From: CAZCBX01 sp964497185
GTDB lineage: Bacteria > Bdellovibrionota_G > JALEGL01 > JAGRMV01
Assembly (NCBI GenBank): GCA_964497185.1
Contig: CAZCBX010000009.1
Coordinates: 1-64,000 of the forward strand
Length of the DNA: 64,000 bases
Direction of reading: 5' to 3'
The notes under the pieces are model-generated. The model saw only the letters and a program-made list of their open reading frames with translations, had not been told where the DNA came from and searched no databases. Position numbers and translations under genes: made by a program. Below, in pieces: positions 33,648 through 41,793 of this stretch; the first letter of the stretch is position 1, and each line of letters begins with the position of its first letter.

Positions 33648-34061
33648 CTAAACCAAATCGAGATCGGAAAAGAAAAATTTGATTTCTTGCGCGGCCGTTT
33701 CGGGCGCATCGCTGCCGTGTACAGCGTTGGCGTCAATGCTGTCGGCAAAATCTTTGCGGATGGTGCCCTCTTCTGCTTCAGCAGGGTTGGTGGCACCCAT
33801 CAACTCGCGGTTGCGTTTGATGGCGTCTTCGCCTTCCAATACCAAGGCCACAATGGGGCCTGAAGACATAAAGTCGGTGAGGTCATCGAAAAAAGGACGC
33901 TCTTTGTGAACCGCATAAAACTGTTGGGCTTCTCGTTTGGTGATGTGCATCATCTTCATGGCACGAATGGTCAAACCAGCTTTTTCATAGCGGGCGGTAA
34001 TTTCACCCACAAAACGGTTGCGAACCGCGTCGGGTTTGATGATGGCAAATGTTTTTTCCAT
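33648..34061 (-). CDS. ndk: Nucleoside diphosphate kinase
   Basis: The 137-residue protein has the full family pattern: TFAIIKPDAV at the start, FVGEITARYEKAGL, SGPIVALVLEGEDAI, and the active-site His in NAVHGSDAPETA near residue 117. It moves the gamma phosphate of ATP to other nucleoside diphosphates. Its place after sucD is typical of deltaproteobacterial relatives, where GTP/ATP made by succinyl-CoA synthetase feeds nucleotide balance. The ATG at 34061 is preceded by a run of AAAGAGA. Confidence 0.95.
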   Translation of the reverse strand: MEKTFAIIKPDAVRNRFVGEITARYEKAGLTIRAMKMMHITKREAQQFYAVHKERPFFDDLTDFMSSGPIVALVLEGEDAIKRNRELMGATNPAEAEEGTIRKDFADSIDANAVHGSDAPETAAQEIKFFFSDLDLV

Positions 34062-34135
34062 GGTTTTATCTCTTTCTTTTTTTTTGGTTTACATCGTTGG
34101 AAACAGACTGCCATAGGTAGTCTGTTTGCCAGGGG

Positions 34136-35008
34136 TTATGCGTTTAATACTTTTTTCATGGTTTCGCCCATATCGGCGGGAGAATCCACGACATGAATGC
34201 CTGCTTCGCGCATGGCTTGTTTTTTGGCTTCGGCTGTGCCTTTGCCGCCAGAAATAATGGCACCAGCATGGCCCATCGTACGTCCTGGAGGCGCTGTGGC
34301 ACCGGCAATAAAGCCAACCACTGGTTTTTGAACATTCTCTTTGATGTAGGCTGCGGCATCTTCTTCCGCGTTGCCACCAATTTCGCCCATCATCAAAATG
34401 GCTTCGGTGTCGGGGTCTTCGTTAAACAGCTTAATGATGTCGGTAAAATTTGACCCAGCCACTGGATCACCGCCGATGCCCACGCATGTGGATTGGCCAA
34501 TGCCTCGGGTGGTCAACTGATACACGCCTTCGTAGGTCAATGTTCCACTGCGTGACACCACACCCACTTTGCCTTCTTTGTGAATGTAGCCTGGCATGAT
34601 GCCCAGTTTGGCTTGGCCTGGGGTGATGATGCCCGGACAGTTGGGGCCAATCATGCGTGAGTTGGAATTGTCCAATGCTTTTTTTACCTTGGCCATGTCC
34701 AACACGGGAATGCCTTCGGTGATGGTGATGATCAATGGAATTTTTGCATCGATGGCTTCAAAAATGGCGTCGGCTGCAAAGGGTGCAGGCACATAAATCA
34801 TGGTTGCATCCACGCGGTGGTTGGCGCAGGCTTCGGCCACCGTGTTGTATACGGGTAGGCCATGCTCGGTTTGTCCACCTTTGCCAGGCGTAACGCCGCC
34901 AACAATTTTGGTGCCGTATTCAAGACACTGACCTGCATGAAACGACCCATTGGCACCGGTGATGCCTTGAACAATAATTTGTGAATCCTTGTGAACTAAA
35001 ATGGACAT
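34136..35008 (-). CDS. sucD: Succinyl-CoA ligase alpha subunit
   Basis: The 290-residue protein shows the CoA-binding Rossmann start (IIVQGITGANGSFHAGQCLE), GPNCPGIITPGQ, and the phosphohistidine loop GHAGAIISGGKGTAEAK near residue 250. With SucC it converts succinyl-CoA, ADP (or GDP) and phosphate to succinate and ATP/GTP in the TCA cycle. Its ATG overlaps the last base of the sucC stop (TAATG), so the two subunits are translationally coupled. Confidence 0.97.
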   Translation of the reverse strand: MSILVHKDSQIIVQGITGANGSFHAGQCLEYGTKIVGGVTPGKGGQTEHGLPVYNTVAEACANHRVDATMIYVPAPFAADAIFEAIDAKIPLIITITEGIPVLDMAKVKKALDNSNSRMIGPNCPGIITPGQAKLGIMPGYIHKEGKVGVVSRSGTLTYEGVYQLTTRGIGQSTCVGIGGDPVAGSNFTDIIKLFNEDPDTEAILMMGEIGGNAEEDAAAYIKENVQKPVVGFIAGATAPPGRTMGHAGAIISGGKGTAEAKKQAMREAGIHVVDSPADMGETMKKVLNA

Positions 35009-36180
35009 TATAATTCTCCTTTGGTGGCTGCGACCACTTTTTTTGCAGCTTCGTCCATGCCGATGGCAGAAATAACCGGCACATCCGAATCTTCCAATAT
35101 TTTTCGTCCCGCTTCAACATTGGTGCCTTCCAGTCGCACCACCAACGGAACATTGAGCTCTACATTTTTCAATGCGTCCAGAAGGCCCTGCGCCAACACG
35201 TCGCATTTAACAATGCCACCAAAAATGTTGACCAGCACGGCTTCGACGTTGCTGTCGCTTAAAATCAATTTAAAGGCCTGACTGACCATTTCTTGACTGG
35301 CGCCACCGCCCACATCCAAGAAGTTGGCAGGCTCTGCACCATGACCCTTGATGATATCCATGGTGGCCATGGCCAAACCAGCGCCGTTGACCATGCAGCC
35401 AATGTTGCCGTCCAAACCGACATAGTTTAAATCCCATTTGGCGGCTTCTAAATCGCGCTCATCTTCTTCGGTGGGGTCGTGCAATTCTTGAATATCAGGG
35501 TGACGGTACAGGGCATTGCCATCAAAATTCATTTTGCCATCCAGGGCGATGATGTCCCCAGACTTGGTGGTGACCAAGGGATTGATTTCAGCCAAGCTGC
35601 AATCTTTTTCAATAAAAAGACGAATCAAGTTTTGAACCATTTTATAAAAAGGTTTGTGCTGCTCTTTGGCAAGCCCCAAGCCAAACGCCAAGGTGCGGCC
35701 TTGATAAGGCAAAAAGCCAACAGCAGGGTCAACGTGGACTTTAAAAATCTTTTCGGGCGTTTCTTCGGCCACGGTTTCAATCTCTACACCGCCTTCGGTG
35801 CTGGCCATCACCACGATGGAAGCTGTTTCTCGGTCCATGACACAAGCCAAATAAAATTCTTGATCGATGTCACAACCCTCTTCAATTAAAAGTTTGTGTA
35901 CTTTTTTACCTTCGGCAGAGGTTTGATGGGTAACAAGCGGTTTGGACATGATTTGACTGGCGTATTCTTTGACCTCTTCATGGGTTTTGGCCAGTTTGAC
36001 GCCTCCGCCTTTGCCACGGCCACCCGCGTGAATTTGCGCTTTGACCACCCACGGTGCTGGCGTGCCCAAATTTTGGGCCACGGCTTGCGCTTCTTCAGGG
36101 GTATGGGCGATGTCGCCTTTTAGCGTGGGCACATCGTAGCTGCGAAATAATTGTTTGGCCTGATATTCATGTATGTTCAT
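35008..36180 (-). CDS. sucC: Succinyl-CoA ligase beta subunit
   Basis: The protein has 390 residues from the ATG at 36180, which gives the usual MNIHEYQAKQLF start and has AAGGAC upstream; the longer frame adds 11 unlikely residues. It shows the ATP-grasp features WVVKAQIHAGGRGKGGG and EINPLVTT, and the C-terminal CoA-ligase domain with NIFGGIVKCDVLAQG. It provides the nucleotide-binding half of the enzyme. A promoter-like pair lies 84-112 bases upstream. Confidence 0.97.
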   Translation of the reverse strand: MNIHEYQAKQLFRSYDVPTLKGDIAHTPEEAQAVAQNLGTPAPWVVKAQIHAGGRGKGGGVKLAKTHEEVKEYASQIMSKPLVTHQTSAEGKKVHKLLIEEGCDIDQEFYLACVMDRETASIVVMASTEGGVEIETVAEETPEKIFKVHVDPAVGFLPYQGRTLAFGLGLAKEQHKPFYKMVQNLIRLFIEKDCSLAEINPLVTTKSGDIIALDGKMNFDGNALYRHPDIQELHDPTEEDERDLEAAKWDLNYVGLDGNIGCMVNGAGLAMATMDIIKGHGAEPANFLDVGGGASQEMVSQAFKLILSDSNVEAVLVNIFGGIVKCDVLAQGLLDALKNVELNVPLVVRLEGTNVEAGRKILEDSDVPVISAIGMDEAAKKVVAATKGEL

Positions 36181-36263
36181 GTACGTTCGTCCTTTTTCGA
36201 TTGGGATGTTCAAGGCGCAAATTTTGATTTTTTGCGGCTTGGCCCTTCGTTTTAATTGGTGCC

Positions 36264-36303
36264 CTTATAATACACCTATGCCCAGAGCGCAATGTCTGGG
36301 CAT
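36264..36303 (-). promoter_or_regulatory. sigma-70-type promoter for sucCD with a palindromic operator
   Basis: On the minus strand TTGCGC (36287-36292) and TATAAG (36264-36269) are 17 bases apart, a good -35/-10 match. The -35 box lies inside the palindrome ATGCCCAGA-N8-TCTGGGCAT (36278-36303), a perfect 9-bp inverted repeat that could be a regulator site. It lies between mdh and sucC, so sucCD-ndk can be expressed apart from icd-mdh. Confidence 0.55.
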
Positions 36304-36348
36304 CCATGATGCAACCGGTTCACCTTAAGCCGGATCAAGGCTTACGGC

Positions 36349-37290
36349 TTAGGATAAAAAAGTGTCTACTTTTTCGATTAACTCTTCGACTGCGTGAACA
36401 GAATTGGCAAAGGCATCTTTTTCTTTGCCTTCGAGTTGTATTTCGATGATTTTTTCCAGTCCTTGGCCACTGAGTTTCACGGGTACACCGACATACACGT
36501 CGTTGTAGCCAAATTCGCCCTCTAGCTTCACACAGCATGGAAGGATGCGCTTTTCATCTCGAACGATGGCTTGCACCATTTCCACCACGGAGGCTGAGGG
36601 GGCGTAATATGCGGAGCCGGTTTTGAGCAAATTGACAATCTCTGCGCCGCCTTTGCGGGTGCGATCCACAATGGCATCAATTTGATCTGGAGGCAGCAAG
36701 TCTGCAATGGGAATGCCCGCCATGGTGGAGTATTGCACCACAGGCACCATGGTGTCGCCATGGCCACCCAATACAAAAGCGTTGACGTCCCGCACGGAGC
36801 AGTCGAGCGCTTCGGCAAGAAAGCAGCGAAAACGCGCTGAATCAAGAATGCCGGCCATGCCAATGACACGCTCTTTGGGGAAACCACTGGTTTTGGCAGC
36901 CACATACACCATCGCGTCCAATGGGTTTGAAACAATAATCAGCACGGCGTTGGGGGACTGTTTGGCCACTTCTTCGGTGACGGATTTTACAATTTTGGTG
37001 TTAATTTGAATCAAATCGTCTCGGCTCATGCCTGGTTTGCGCGGTGAACCGGCTGTGATGACCACCACGTCTGAATCTTTGGTGTCGGCGTAGTCGGTGG
37101 TGCCTTTGACCTGAACATCAAAACCTTCCACTGGCGCGGCTTCCATGAGATCAAGTGCTTTGCCCTGGGGAATGCCGTCATTGATATCTAAAAGCACAAT
37201 GTCGCCCAATGCTTTGGCGGCGGCCCAATGGGCGGCTGTGGCACCCACGTTTCCGGCACCAATAATGGATATTTTTTTTCTTTTGTTCAT
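36349..37290 (-). CDS. mdh: Malate dehydrogenase
   Basis: The 313-residue LDH-like MDH has the NAD-binding GAGNVGATAAHWAA loop at the start and substrate-binding arginines in GSPRKPGMSRDDL. NPLDAMVYVA, the active-site His in LGGHGDTMVP (near residue 177) and GSAYYAPSASVVEMVQAI follow. It converts malate to oxaloacetate with NAD. It is five bases from icd and is clearly in the same operon. The length is normal. Confidence 0.97.
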   Translation of the reverse strand: MNKRKKISIIGAGNVGATAAHWAAAKALGDIVLLDINDGIPQGKALDLMEAAPVEGFDVQVKGTTDYADTKDSDVVVITAGSPRKPGMSRDDLIQINTKIVKSVTEEVAKQSPNAVLIIVSNPLDAMVYVAAKTSGFPKERVIGMAGILDSARFRCFLAEALDCSVRDVNAFVLGGHGDTMVPVVQYSTMAGIPIADLLPPDQIDAIVDRTRKGGAEIVNLLKTGSAYYAPSASVVEMVQAIVRDEKRILPCCVKLEGEFGYNDVYVGVPVKLSGQGLEKIIEIQLEGKEKDAFANSVHAVEELIEKVDTFLS

Positions 37291-37294
37291 GGTT

Positions 37295-38542
37295 TTACCT
37301 CATCTGTTGTTGCACGGCCTGCCCAAACACACTGCAGGATAGCTTGGTTGCGCCCTGCATTTGTCGTTCTAGATCATAGGTGACCGTTTTATTTGAAATG
37401 GTTTTTTGCAATGCCATGGTGATCAAATCGGCCGCTTTTTGCCAGCCCAAGTACTCTAGCATCATCACACCCGACAGCATCAAAGACCCAGGATTGATTC
37501 GGTCTTGGTCCGCATGTTTGGGGGCTGTGCCGTGGGTGGCTTCAAAAATGGCCATCTCATCGCCGATGTTGGCCCCAGGGCCCAACCCCAACCCGCCCAC
37601 TTGCGCAATCAAAGCATCGGAAAGGTAATCGCCATTGAGATTCATGGTGGCCAACACGCTGTATTCGTCCGGGCGCAAGAGCGCTTGCTGAAACATGGCA
37701 TCGGCAATGCGGTCTTGGATTTTGATTTTTCCTTCGGGCACCACACCGTTATGCTTGTCGAATACTTCTTTTTCAGTGATGGTTTGCTCAGCAAATTCCT
37801 GCGCGGCCAGCTCATAGCCCCATTGGGCAAATGCGCCCTCGGTGTATTTCATGATATTGCCTTTGTGCACCAAGGTCACCGACGGTTTGTTTTGTGCGAT
37901 GGCGTATTCGATGGCTTTGCGCACCAGTCGCTGTGAGCCTTTTCGGCTGATGGGCTTGATGCCAATGCCGCTGTCTGGCTCAATGGTGCTTACATTCAAT
38001 TGATCCTTCATGAAGGCAATGATTTTTTGGCTTTCTTCTGACTGCGCGGGCCACTCAATGCCCAAATAGATGTCTTCGGTGTTTTCACGAAACACCACCA
38101 TATCGATTTTTTCAGGATGTTTGACGGGCGCTGGCACTTGATCAAAATAGCGAATGGGCCGCACACAGGCGTATAAATCAAAAATTTGGCGCAGCGCTAC
38201 GTTCAGGCTTCGCATGCCCCCGCCCACAGGGGTGGTTAAGGGCCCTTTGATGGCCACTTTGTATTTGGTAATGGCATCCAGGGTATCTTGGGGGAGATAT
38301 TGGCCATATCGATCGTTGGCTTTTTCACCCGCATACACTTCAAACCATTCGATTTTCTTTTGACCGCCATAGGCCAATTCAACGGCCAAATCCAGCACGG
38401 GCTGTGTAGCGCGCCAAATGTCGCGGCCCACACCGTCGCCCTCAATGTAGGGGATGATGGGATGATTGGAAGGTTGAGCTTTGCCGTGATCAAACGCAAT
38501 GATCTCGCCCTGAGATGGATCTTTAAGTTGCTCGTATGACAT
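37295..38542 (-). CDS. icd: NADP-dependent isocitrate dehydrogenase
   Basis: The 415-residue enzyme resembles E. coli Icd. TTPVGGGMRSLNVALRQ holds the substrate/phosphorylation Ser and Arg, and FRENTEDIYLGIEW, TLVHKGNIMKYTEGAF and ATHGTAPKHADQDRINPGS follow. It decarboxylates isocitrate to 2-oxoglutarate. AAGGAGG stands ahead of the ATG. It is the first gene of the icd-mdh pair; upstream is the repeat-rich gap region. Confidence 0.97.
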   Translation of the reverse strand: MSYEQLKDPSQGEIIAFDHGKAQPSNHPIIPYIEGDGVGRDIWRATQPVLDLAVELAYGGQKKIEWFEVYAGEKANDRYGQYLPQDTLDAITKYKVAIKGPLTTPVGGGMRSLNVALRQIFDLYACVRPIRYFDQVPAPVKHPEKIDMVVFRENTEDIYLGIEWPAQSEESQKIIAFMKDQLNVSTIEPDSGIGIKPISRKGSQRLVRKAIEYAIAQNKPSVTLVHKGNIMKYTEGAFAQWGYELAAQEFAEQTITEKEVFDKHNGVVPEGKIKIQDRIADAMFQQALLRPDEYSVLATMNLNGDYLSDALIAQVGGLGLGPGANIGDEMAIFEATHGTAPKHADQDRINPGSLMLSGVMMLEYLGWQKAADLITMALQKTISNKTVTYDLERQMQGATKLSCSVFGQAVQQQMR

Positions 38543-38734
38543 ACACCCTCCTTGGAGGTGCTTATATCACTGCAAAGTGGTTTTGCAATCTTTCCCGAAC
38601 ACTCTTCCTACTAAATATTGGCATTCCCCCCGTCAGTGGATGCTCTGGGGCAAAACGCTTTCCTCCCTCATGATAAAAACAAGTTTCATCATGATTCCCT
38701 CCTTGCGAGGGCACACAAACTCATCGCTGAATTT

Positions 38735-38834
38735 NNNNNNNNNNNNNNNNNNNNNNNNNNNNNNNNNNNNNNNNNNNNNNNNNNNNNNNNNNNNNNNNNN
38801 NNNNNNNNNNNNNNNNNNNNNNNNNNNNNNNNNN
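38735..38834. other. Scaffold gap (100 N)
   Basis: Exactly 100 N stand here, the usual placeholder for a gap of unknown length. The 55 bases before it (38680-38734) and the 55 bases after it (38835-38889) are identical. This looks like two contig ends sharing one k-mer of 55, so the real gap may be zero or the duplicate may be artificial. Confidence 0.95.
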
Positions 38835-38888
38835 CAAGTTTCATCATGATTCCCTCCTTGCGAGGGCACACAAACTCATCGCTGAATT

Positions 38889-38921
38889 TTGGGGACAGAC
38901 ACCTTAGGTGTCTGTCCCCAA
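38889..38921. repeat. Perfect GGGGACAG palindrome
   Basis: TTGGGGACAGACACCT, one T, and AGGTGTCTGTCCCCAA make a perfect 16-bp inverted repeat. It is related to the hairpin at 33612. Palindromes of this GGGGACAG type are common intergenic repeats in deltaproteobacterial genomes and are thought to be moved by REP-associated (Y1/RAYT) transposases; no such gene is in this window. Confidence 0.8.
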
Positions 38922-38930
38922 ACTAATATT

Positions 38931-38963
38931 TTATAAATTGTCAGCTCGGTAAGCATCAAACTC
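38931..38963 (-). pseudogene. Remnant tail of a second pilV-like gene
   Basis: On the minus strand these bases encode EFDAYRADNL and a stop, identical in protein to the last ten residues of the prepilin gene at 39083. At least three synonymous base changes separate them. The body of the gene is absent. The selection-like pattern suggests that a real paralogue existed before it was cut, or gene conversion of a shared end. Confidence 0.5.
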
Positions 38964-39082
38964 TTCCTAATGTTGGCATCCACCCTCCGGTGGATGCTCT
39001 GGAGGAAATCGCTTTCCTCCCTCATGATGAAAGCAAGTTTCATCATGATTCCCTCCTTGCGAGGGTGCACAAACTTAATATT

Positions 39083-39853
39083 TTATAAATTGTCGGCGCG
39101 GTAAGCGTCAAACTCTACGAAGCCGCAGCGGCCGGTTTTTTTGCGCCAGGTGCAGAGGGTTTTGATGACTTTTTCGTTGCTGTCGGGACCGTGATTGATG
39201 ACGTCTTGCGTGTCGCAGGTTAGTGAGGTGGGCCGGGCTTGAGGGTCTTCGCTGGCTTGGCAATGTTCTTCGGCTGAGCCCAAAGCGGGGTCTGCGTTGA
39301 TGTTGACAGGGTCTTTGTCGGGGTGTTCTTGGGTGACCGGGTCGTATTCGTCGCCTCTACACACCACAAATGATCGTGAGTATAGATAGGGTCCTGCTTC
39401 GTTGATGTCGATTTTGCATGGATCGCTCAATGCGCTTGCATTGACGTCTGCTCGGCTATTAAGCGCGCATCCAGTAATGGCTTGGCCGTTGCATGCTGAG
39501 CCGGTTACAGAGTCTTCTCGGTCTAAGTAGCCACAGCGACTCAAACCTTGGGCGTTCAAATCCACTTCCTGCATGACTTCTGCGTTAAAAGCGCCCCAAA
39601 TCAGTGCTTCCTCGCGATTGCCCACGCGGTCGCCTTCGCCCAAATTATCAAATGAAATGTCTTTGAGTTCTTCAAGTTTAAGCTGACAGATGTCCGTGGA
39701 GTTCGATAGGTGATTGGCACTGTCTTTGCCCCGCATCACCAAGGTGGTCATGGCCACCAAACCCAACAAACCGATGGCCAAAAGCACCAACGCCACCATA
39801 ATTTCCACCATCGAAAAACCAAGTTTACGAGGCCCCTTTGTGTAAAACAGCAT
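39083..39853 (-). CDS. pilV: PilV-like minor prepilin
   Basis: The 256-residue protein has a class III leader: LG, then F-S-M-V-E at the cleavage site and the hydrophobic helix IMVALVLLAIGLLGLVAMTTL. PilD would cut after Gly and methylate Phe; Glu5 is present. The C-terminal region is Cys-rich (about ten Cys) and holds two N-x-S/T sequons (NST, NAS). It is the last gene of the pilus locus. The PilV name is by type and position; it may be another minor pilin. Confidence 0.7.
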   Translation of the reverse strand: MLFYTKGPRKLGFSMVEIMVALVLLAIGLLGLVAMTTLVMRGKDSANHLSNSTDICQLKLEELKDISFDNLGEGDRVGNREEALIWGAFNAEVMQEVDLNAQGLSRCGYLDREDSVTGSACNGQAITGCALNSRADVNASALSDPCKIDINEAGPYLYSRSFVVCRGDEYDPVTQEHPDKDPVNINADPALGSAEEHCQASEDPQARPTSLTCDTQDVINHGPDSNEKVIKTLCTWRKKTGRCGFVEFDAYRADNL

Positions 39854-39979
39854 TGGTCCATTTTAAAAGATTGCAGAGCGAGAAGCCAGCATTTATTTTT
39901 CCGGATCATTGGCTGATTTTAGGGTGCAATTTGCATATCAATTCAGCTCACCCAGGTTCAAAACCTTTGCACAGTCAAT

Positions 39980-40975
39980 TCACCCTTGATTGGGTTTGGG
40001 GACGATGTCGGTGAGTTCGTATTCTTTGATTTTGTATAACAAAGAGCGGTGGCTGATTTCTAAAATTTTGGCGGCGTGGGTGCGGTTGCCTTTGGTTTCG
40101 ATCAGTGCTTGCTGGATTAGGTCCATTTCCAGCTTTTTGACTTGTTTTTTGATGGAGAGATTTTCCATCTCTACAGGGCTTATGGGCTGGATTTCTTGGG
40201 GTGTTTGTTTGAATTGAGGCGGCAGGTGCTCTACATCGATTCTTTTTTGGCCTTGCGCCACCACCAAGGCTCTTTCAATGACGTTTTCGAGCTCGCGAAC
40301 GTTGCCGGGCCATGGATGTTGTTGCAACTTTTTGAGCACCATTGCATCCAATACTTTTGACTCACTGTCGCGATTCATTTTCTCTAAAAAATAATGCGCC
40401 AATGGAACAATATCCTCTTTGCGCTCCCGAAGCGGTGGCACGTTGAGCGGCATGACGTTGAGGCGGTAGAATAAATCTTCTCGAAAGCGTCCTTGTTCGA
40501 CTTCATGCTCTAAATTTTTAAGCGTGGCTGCCACCAAACGCACGTCGATTTTAATGGCATGAACGCCACCGACTTTGCGAATTTCGGATTCTTGAATTAC
40601 GCGTAGCAGTTTGGCCTGCAACGTCAGGGTCATCTCTCCGATTTCATCCAAAAAAAGCGTGCCCTGGTTGGCTTCCTCAAATAATCCTTTTTTGTCTTGC
40701 TGCGCGCCAGTAAAAGAACCTTTGACGTAACCGAACAGTTCACTCTCCAAGAGATTTTCTGGAATGGCCCCGCAGTTGATGGCCACAAATTTTTTGGCTT
40801 TGCGTGGGCTCTGCTGGTGAATGGCACGCGCCACCAACTCTTTTCCGCTACCGCTCTCTCCCATAATCAAACAAGTGGTTTTAAACGGCGCCACTTTGCC
40901 AATCAACTTGCGCAGTTTTTCAATGGATGGACTTTGTCCTTGGATGGTAAGCGGATTTTGTTCGGTGGTCATCAT
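39980..40975 (-). CDS. Sigma-54-dependent activator lacking a receiver domain
   Basis: The protein has 331 residues from the ATG at 40975, one base after the pilD stop. It has the AAA+ domain with Walker A GESGSGKELVARAIH and NLLESELFGYVKGSFTGA, where the sigma-54 contact loop is GSFTGA rather than GAFTGA. A Fis-type helix-turn-helix at the end includes RTHAAKILEISHRSLLYKIK. There is no N-terminal receiver domain, so it resembles PspF-type activators controlled by partner proteins. It occupies the position of the extra PilS/PilR-type regulator in the Myxococcus pil locus. It probably controls pilus-related sigma-54 promoters. Confidence 0.8.
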   Translation of the reverse strand: MMTTEQNPLTIQGQSPSIEKLRKLIGKVAPFKTTCLIMGESGSGKELVARAIHQQSPRKAKKFVAINCGAIPENLLESELFGYVKGSFTGAQQDKKGLFEEANQGTLFLDEIGEMTLTLQAKLLRVIQESEIRKVGGVHAIKIDVRLVAATLKNLEHEVEQGRFREDLFYRLNVMPLNVPPLRERKEDIVPLAHYFLEKMNRDSESKVLDAMVLKKLQQHPWPGNVRELENVIERALVVAQGQKRIDVEHLPPQFKQTPQEIQPISPVEMENLSIKKQVKKLEMDLIQQALIETKGNRTHAAKILEISHRSLLYKIKEYELTDIVPKPNQG

Positions 40976-40976
40976 C

Positions 40977-41768
40977 TTATGATAACGCGCCAAAGAGCCA
41001 TTGAACAGCCCCTTGATGAAGACCCAGAATGTATACCACCAGTCCCAAACACAGAAACGGACCAAAGGGGATGGGGGTGCGCTTGTTCTTGCCTTTTATA
41101 GCAATCCACAGCACGCCAATGAGTGCGCCTGCAAAAGATCCAACAAAAATACTCACCATCACGGCTTCGTAACCAAAATGCGCGCCAAAAAAACCCATCA
41201 ATTTGACATCGCCCATGCCCAGGCCTTCAATGCCGGTGATCAGTTCGTAGACGAAAGCCAAAACCCATAGAAACCCAGCGCCCAACAGCGATGCCAATAC
41301 GGCCTCTTGAAACGAGACAAACCAGCCCATTTGTCGCAACGTAAAAATGCCGGCCAACGCCAAGCCGATCAACCAAGGGCCAATGCTCAATGAGTCGGGT
41401 ATCAGTTGATGATCGATGTCGATCCACGTGATCACCAGTAAAATGCAAGCCAGCGTAAAAAAATACCACGTTTGCCACTGCAATTGATATTTCCAAACCA
41501 GCATCGCGGCAATGGCGCCCACGAGAATTTCGTTCCAGAAATATCGGCTTGAGTAGGTGTAGCCACAAAATCGACAGCTACCCATCAATCGCAAATACCC
41601 AAGAATGGGCAGGTTGTCATAAGCTTTGAGTGGCGTATGGCATGCGCCGCATCTGGAACCGGGCGTAATAAAATTAAGACCCAAGGGAAGTCGGTAAATG
41701 CATACGTTTAAAAAGCTACCGATCAGGCTGCCAAAAATAAAACCCACCCAGGGCCATGGATATTGCAT
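40977..41768 (-). CDS. pilD: Prepilin peptidase/N-methyltransferase
   Basis: The 263-residue membrane protein has the cytoplasmic zinc-binding pairs C-x2-C twice (CGACHTP, CRFCGY). It also has the two catalytic aspartates: one in WIDIDHQLIPD and one in GLGMGDVKLMG. About seven membrane helices are visible. It removes prepilin leaders after Gly and N-methylates the new first residue, and would serve the three prepilins in this locus. Confidence 0.93.
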   Translation of the reverse strand: MQYPWPWVGFIFGSLIGSFLNVCIYRLPLGLNFITPGSRCGACHTPLKAYDNLPILGYLRLMGSCRFCGYTYSSRYFWNEILVGAIAAMLVWKYQLQWQTWYFFTLACILLVITWIDIDHQLIPDSLSIGPWLIGLALAGIFTLRQMGWFVSFQEAVLASLLGAGFLWVLAFVYELITGIEGLGMGDVKLMGFFGAHFGYEAVMVSIFVGSFAGALIGVLWIAIKGKNKRTPIPFGPFLCLGLVVYILGLHQGAVQWLFGALS

Positions 41769-41793
41769 AACGATAGGCTACCAGCAAAGGGTG

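Larger units (their letters stand above)
38601..39075. repeat. About 120-bp repeat in up to three copies flanking the scaffold gap
   Basis: Copy 1 is at 38601-38721 and copy 3 at 38960-39075; a partial copy follows the N-run (38835-38877). Each full unit begins ACTCTTCCTA, has a hairpin GCATCCACC-CTCC-GGTGGATGC (intact in copy 3, decayed in copy 1) and GCTTTCCTCCCTCATGAT. It then has TTTCATCATGATTCCCTCCT, which pairs with the preceding part, and ends GCGAGGG. Apart from these repeats, I see no gene in 38543-39082. Confidence 0.8.

Noticed and set aside
38577..38926. Open frames across the N-run
   Set aside because: They translate through the 100-N placeholder and have no independent support.
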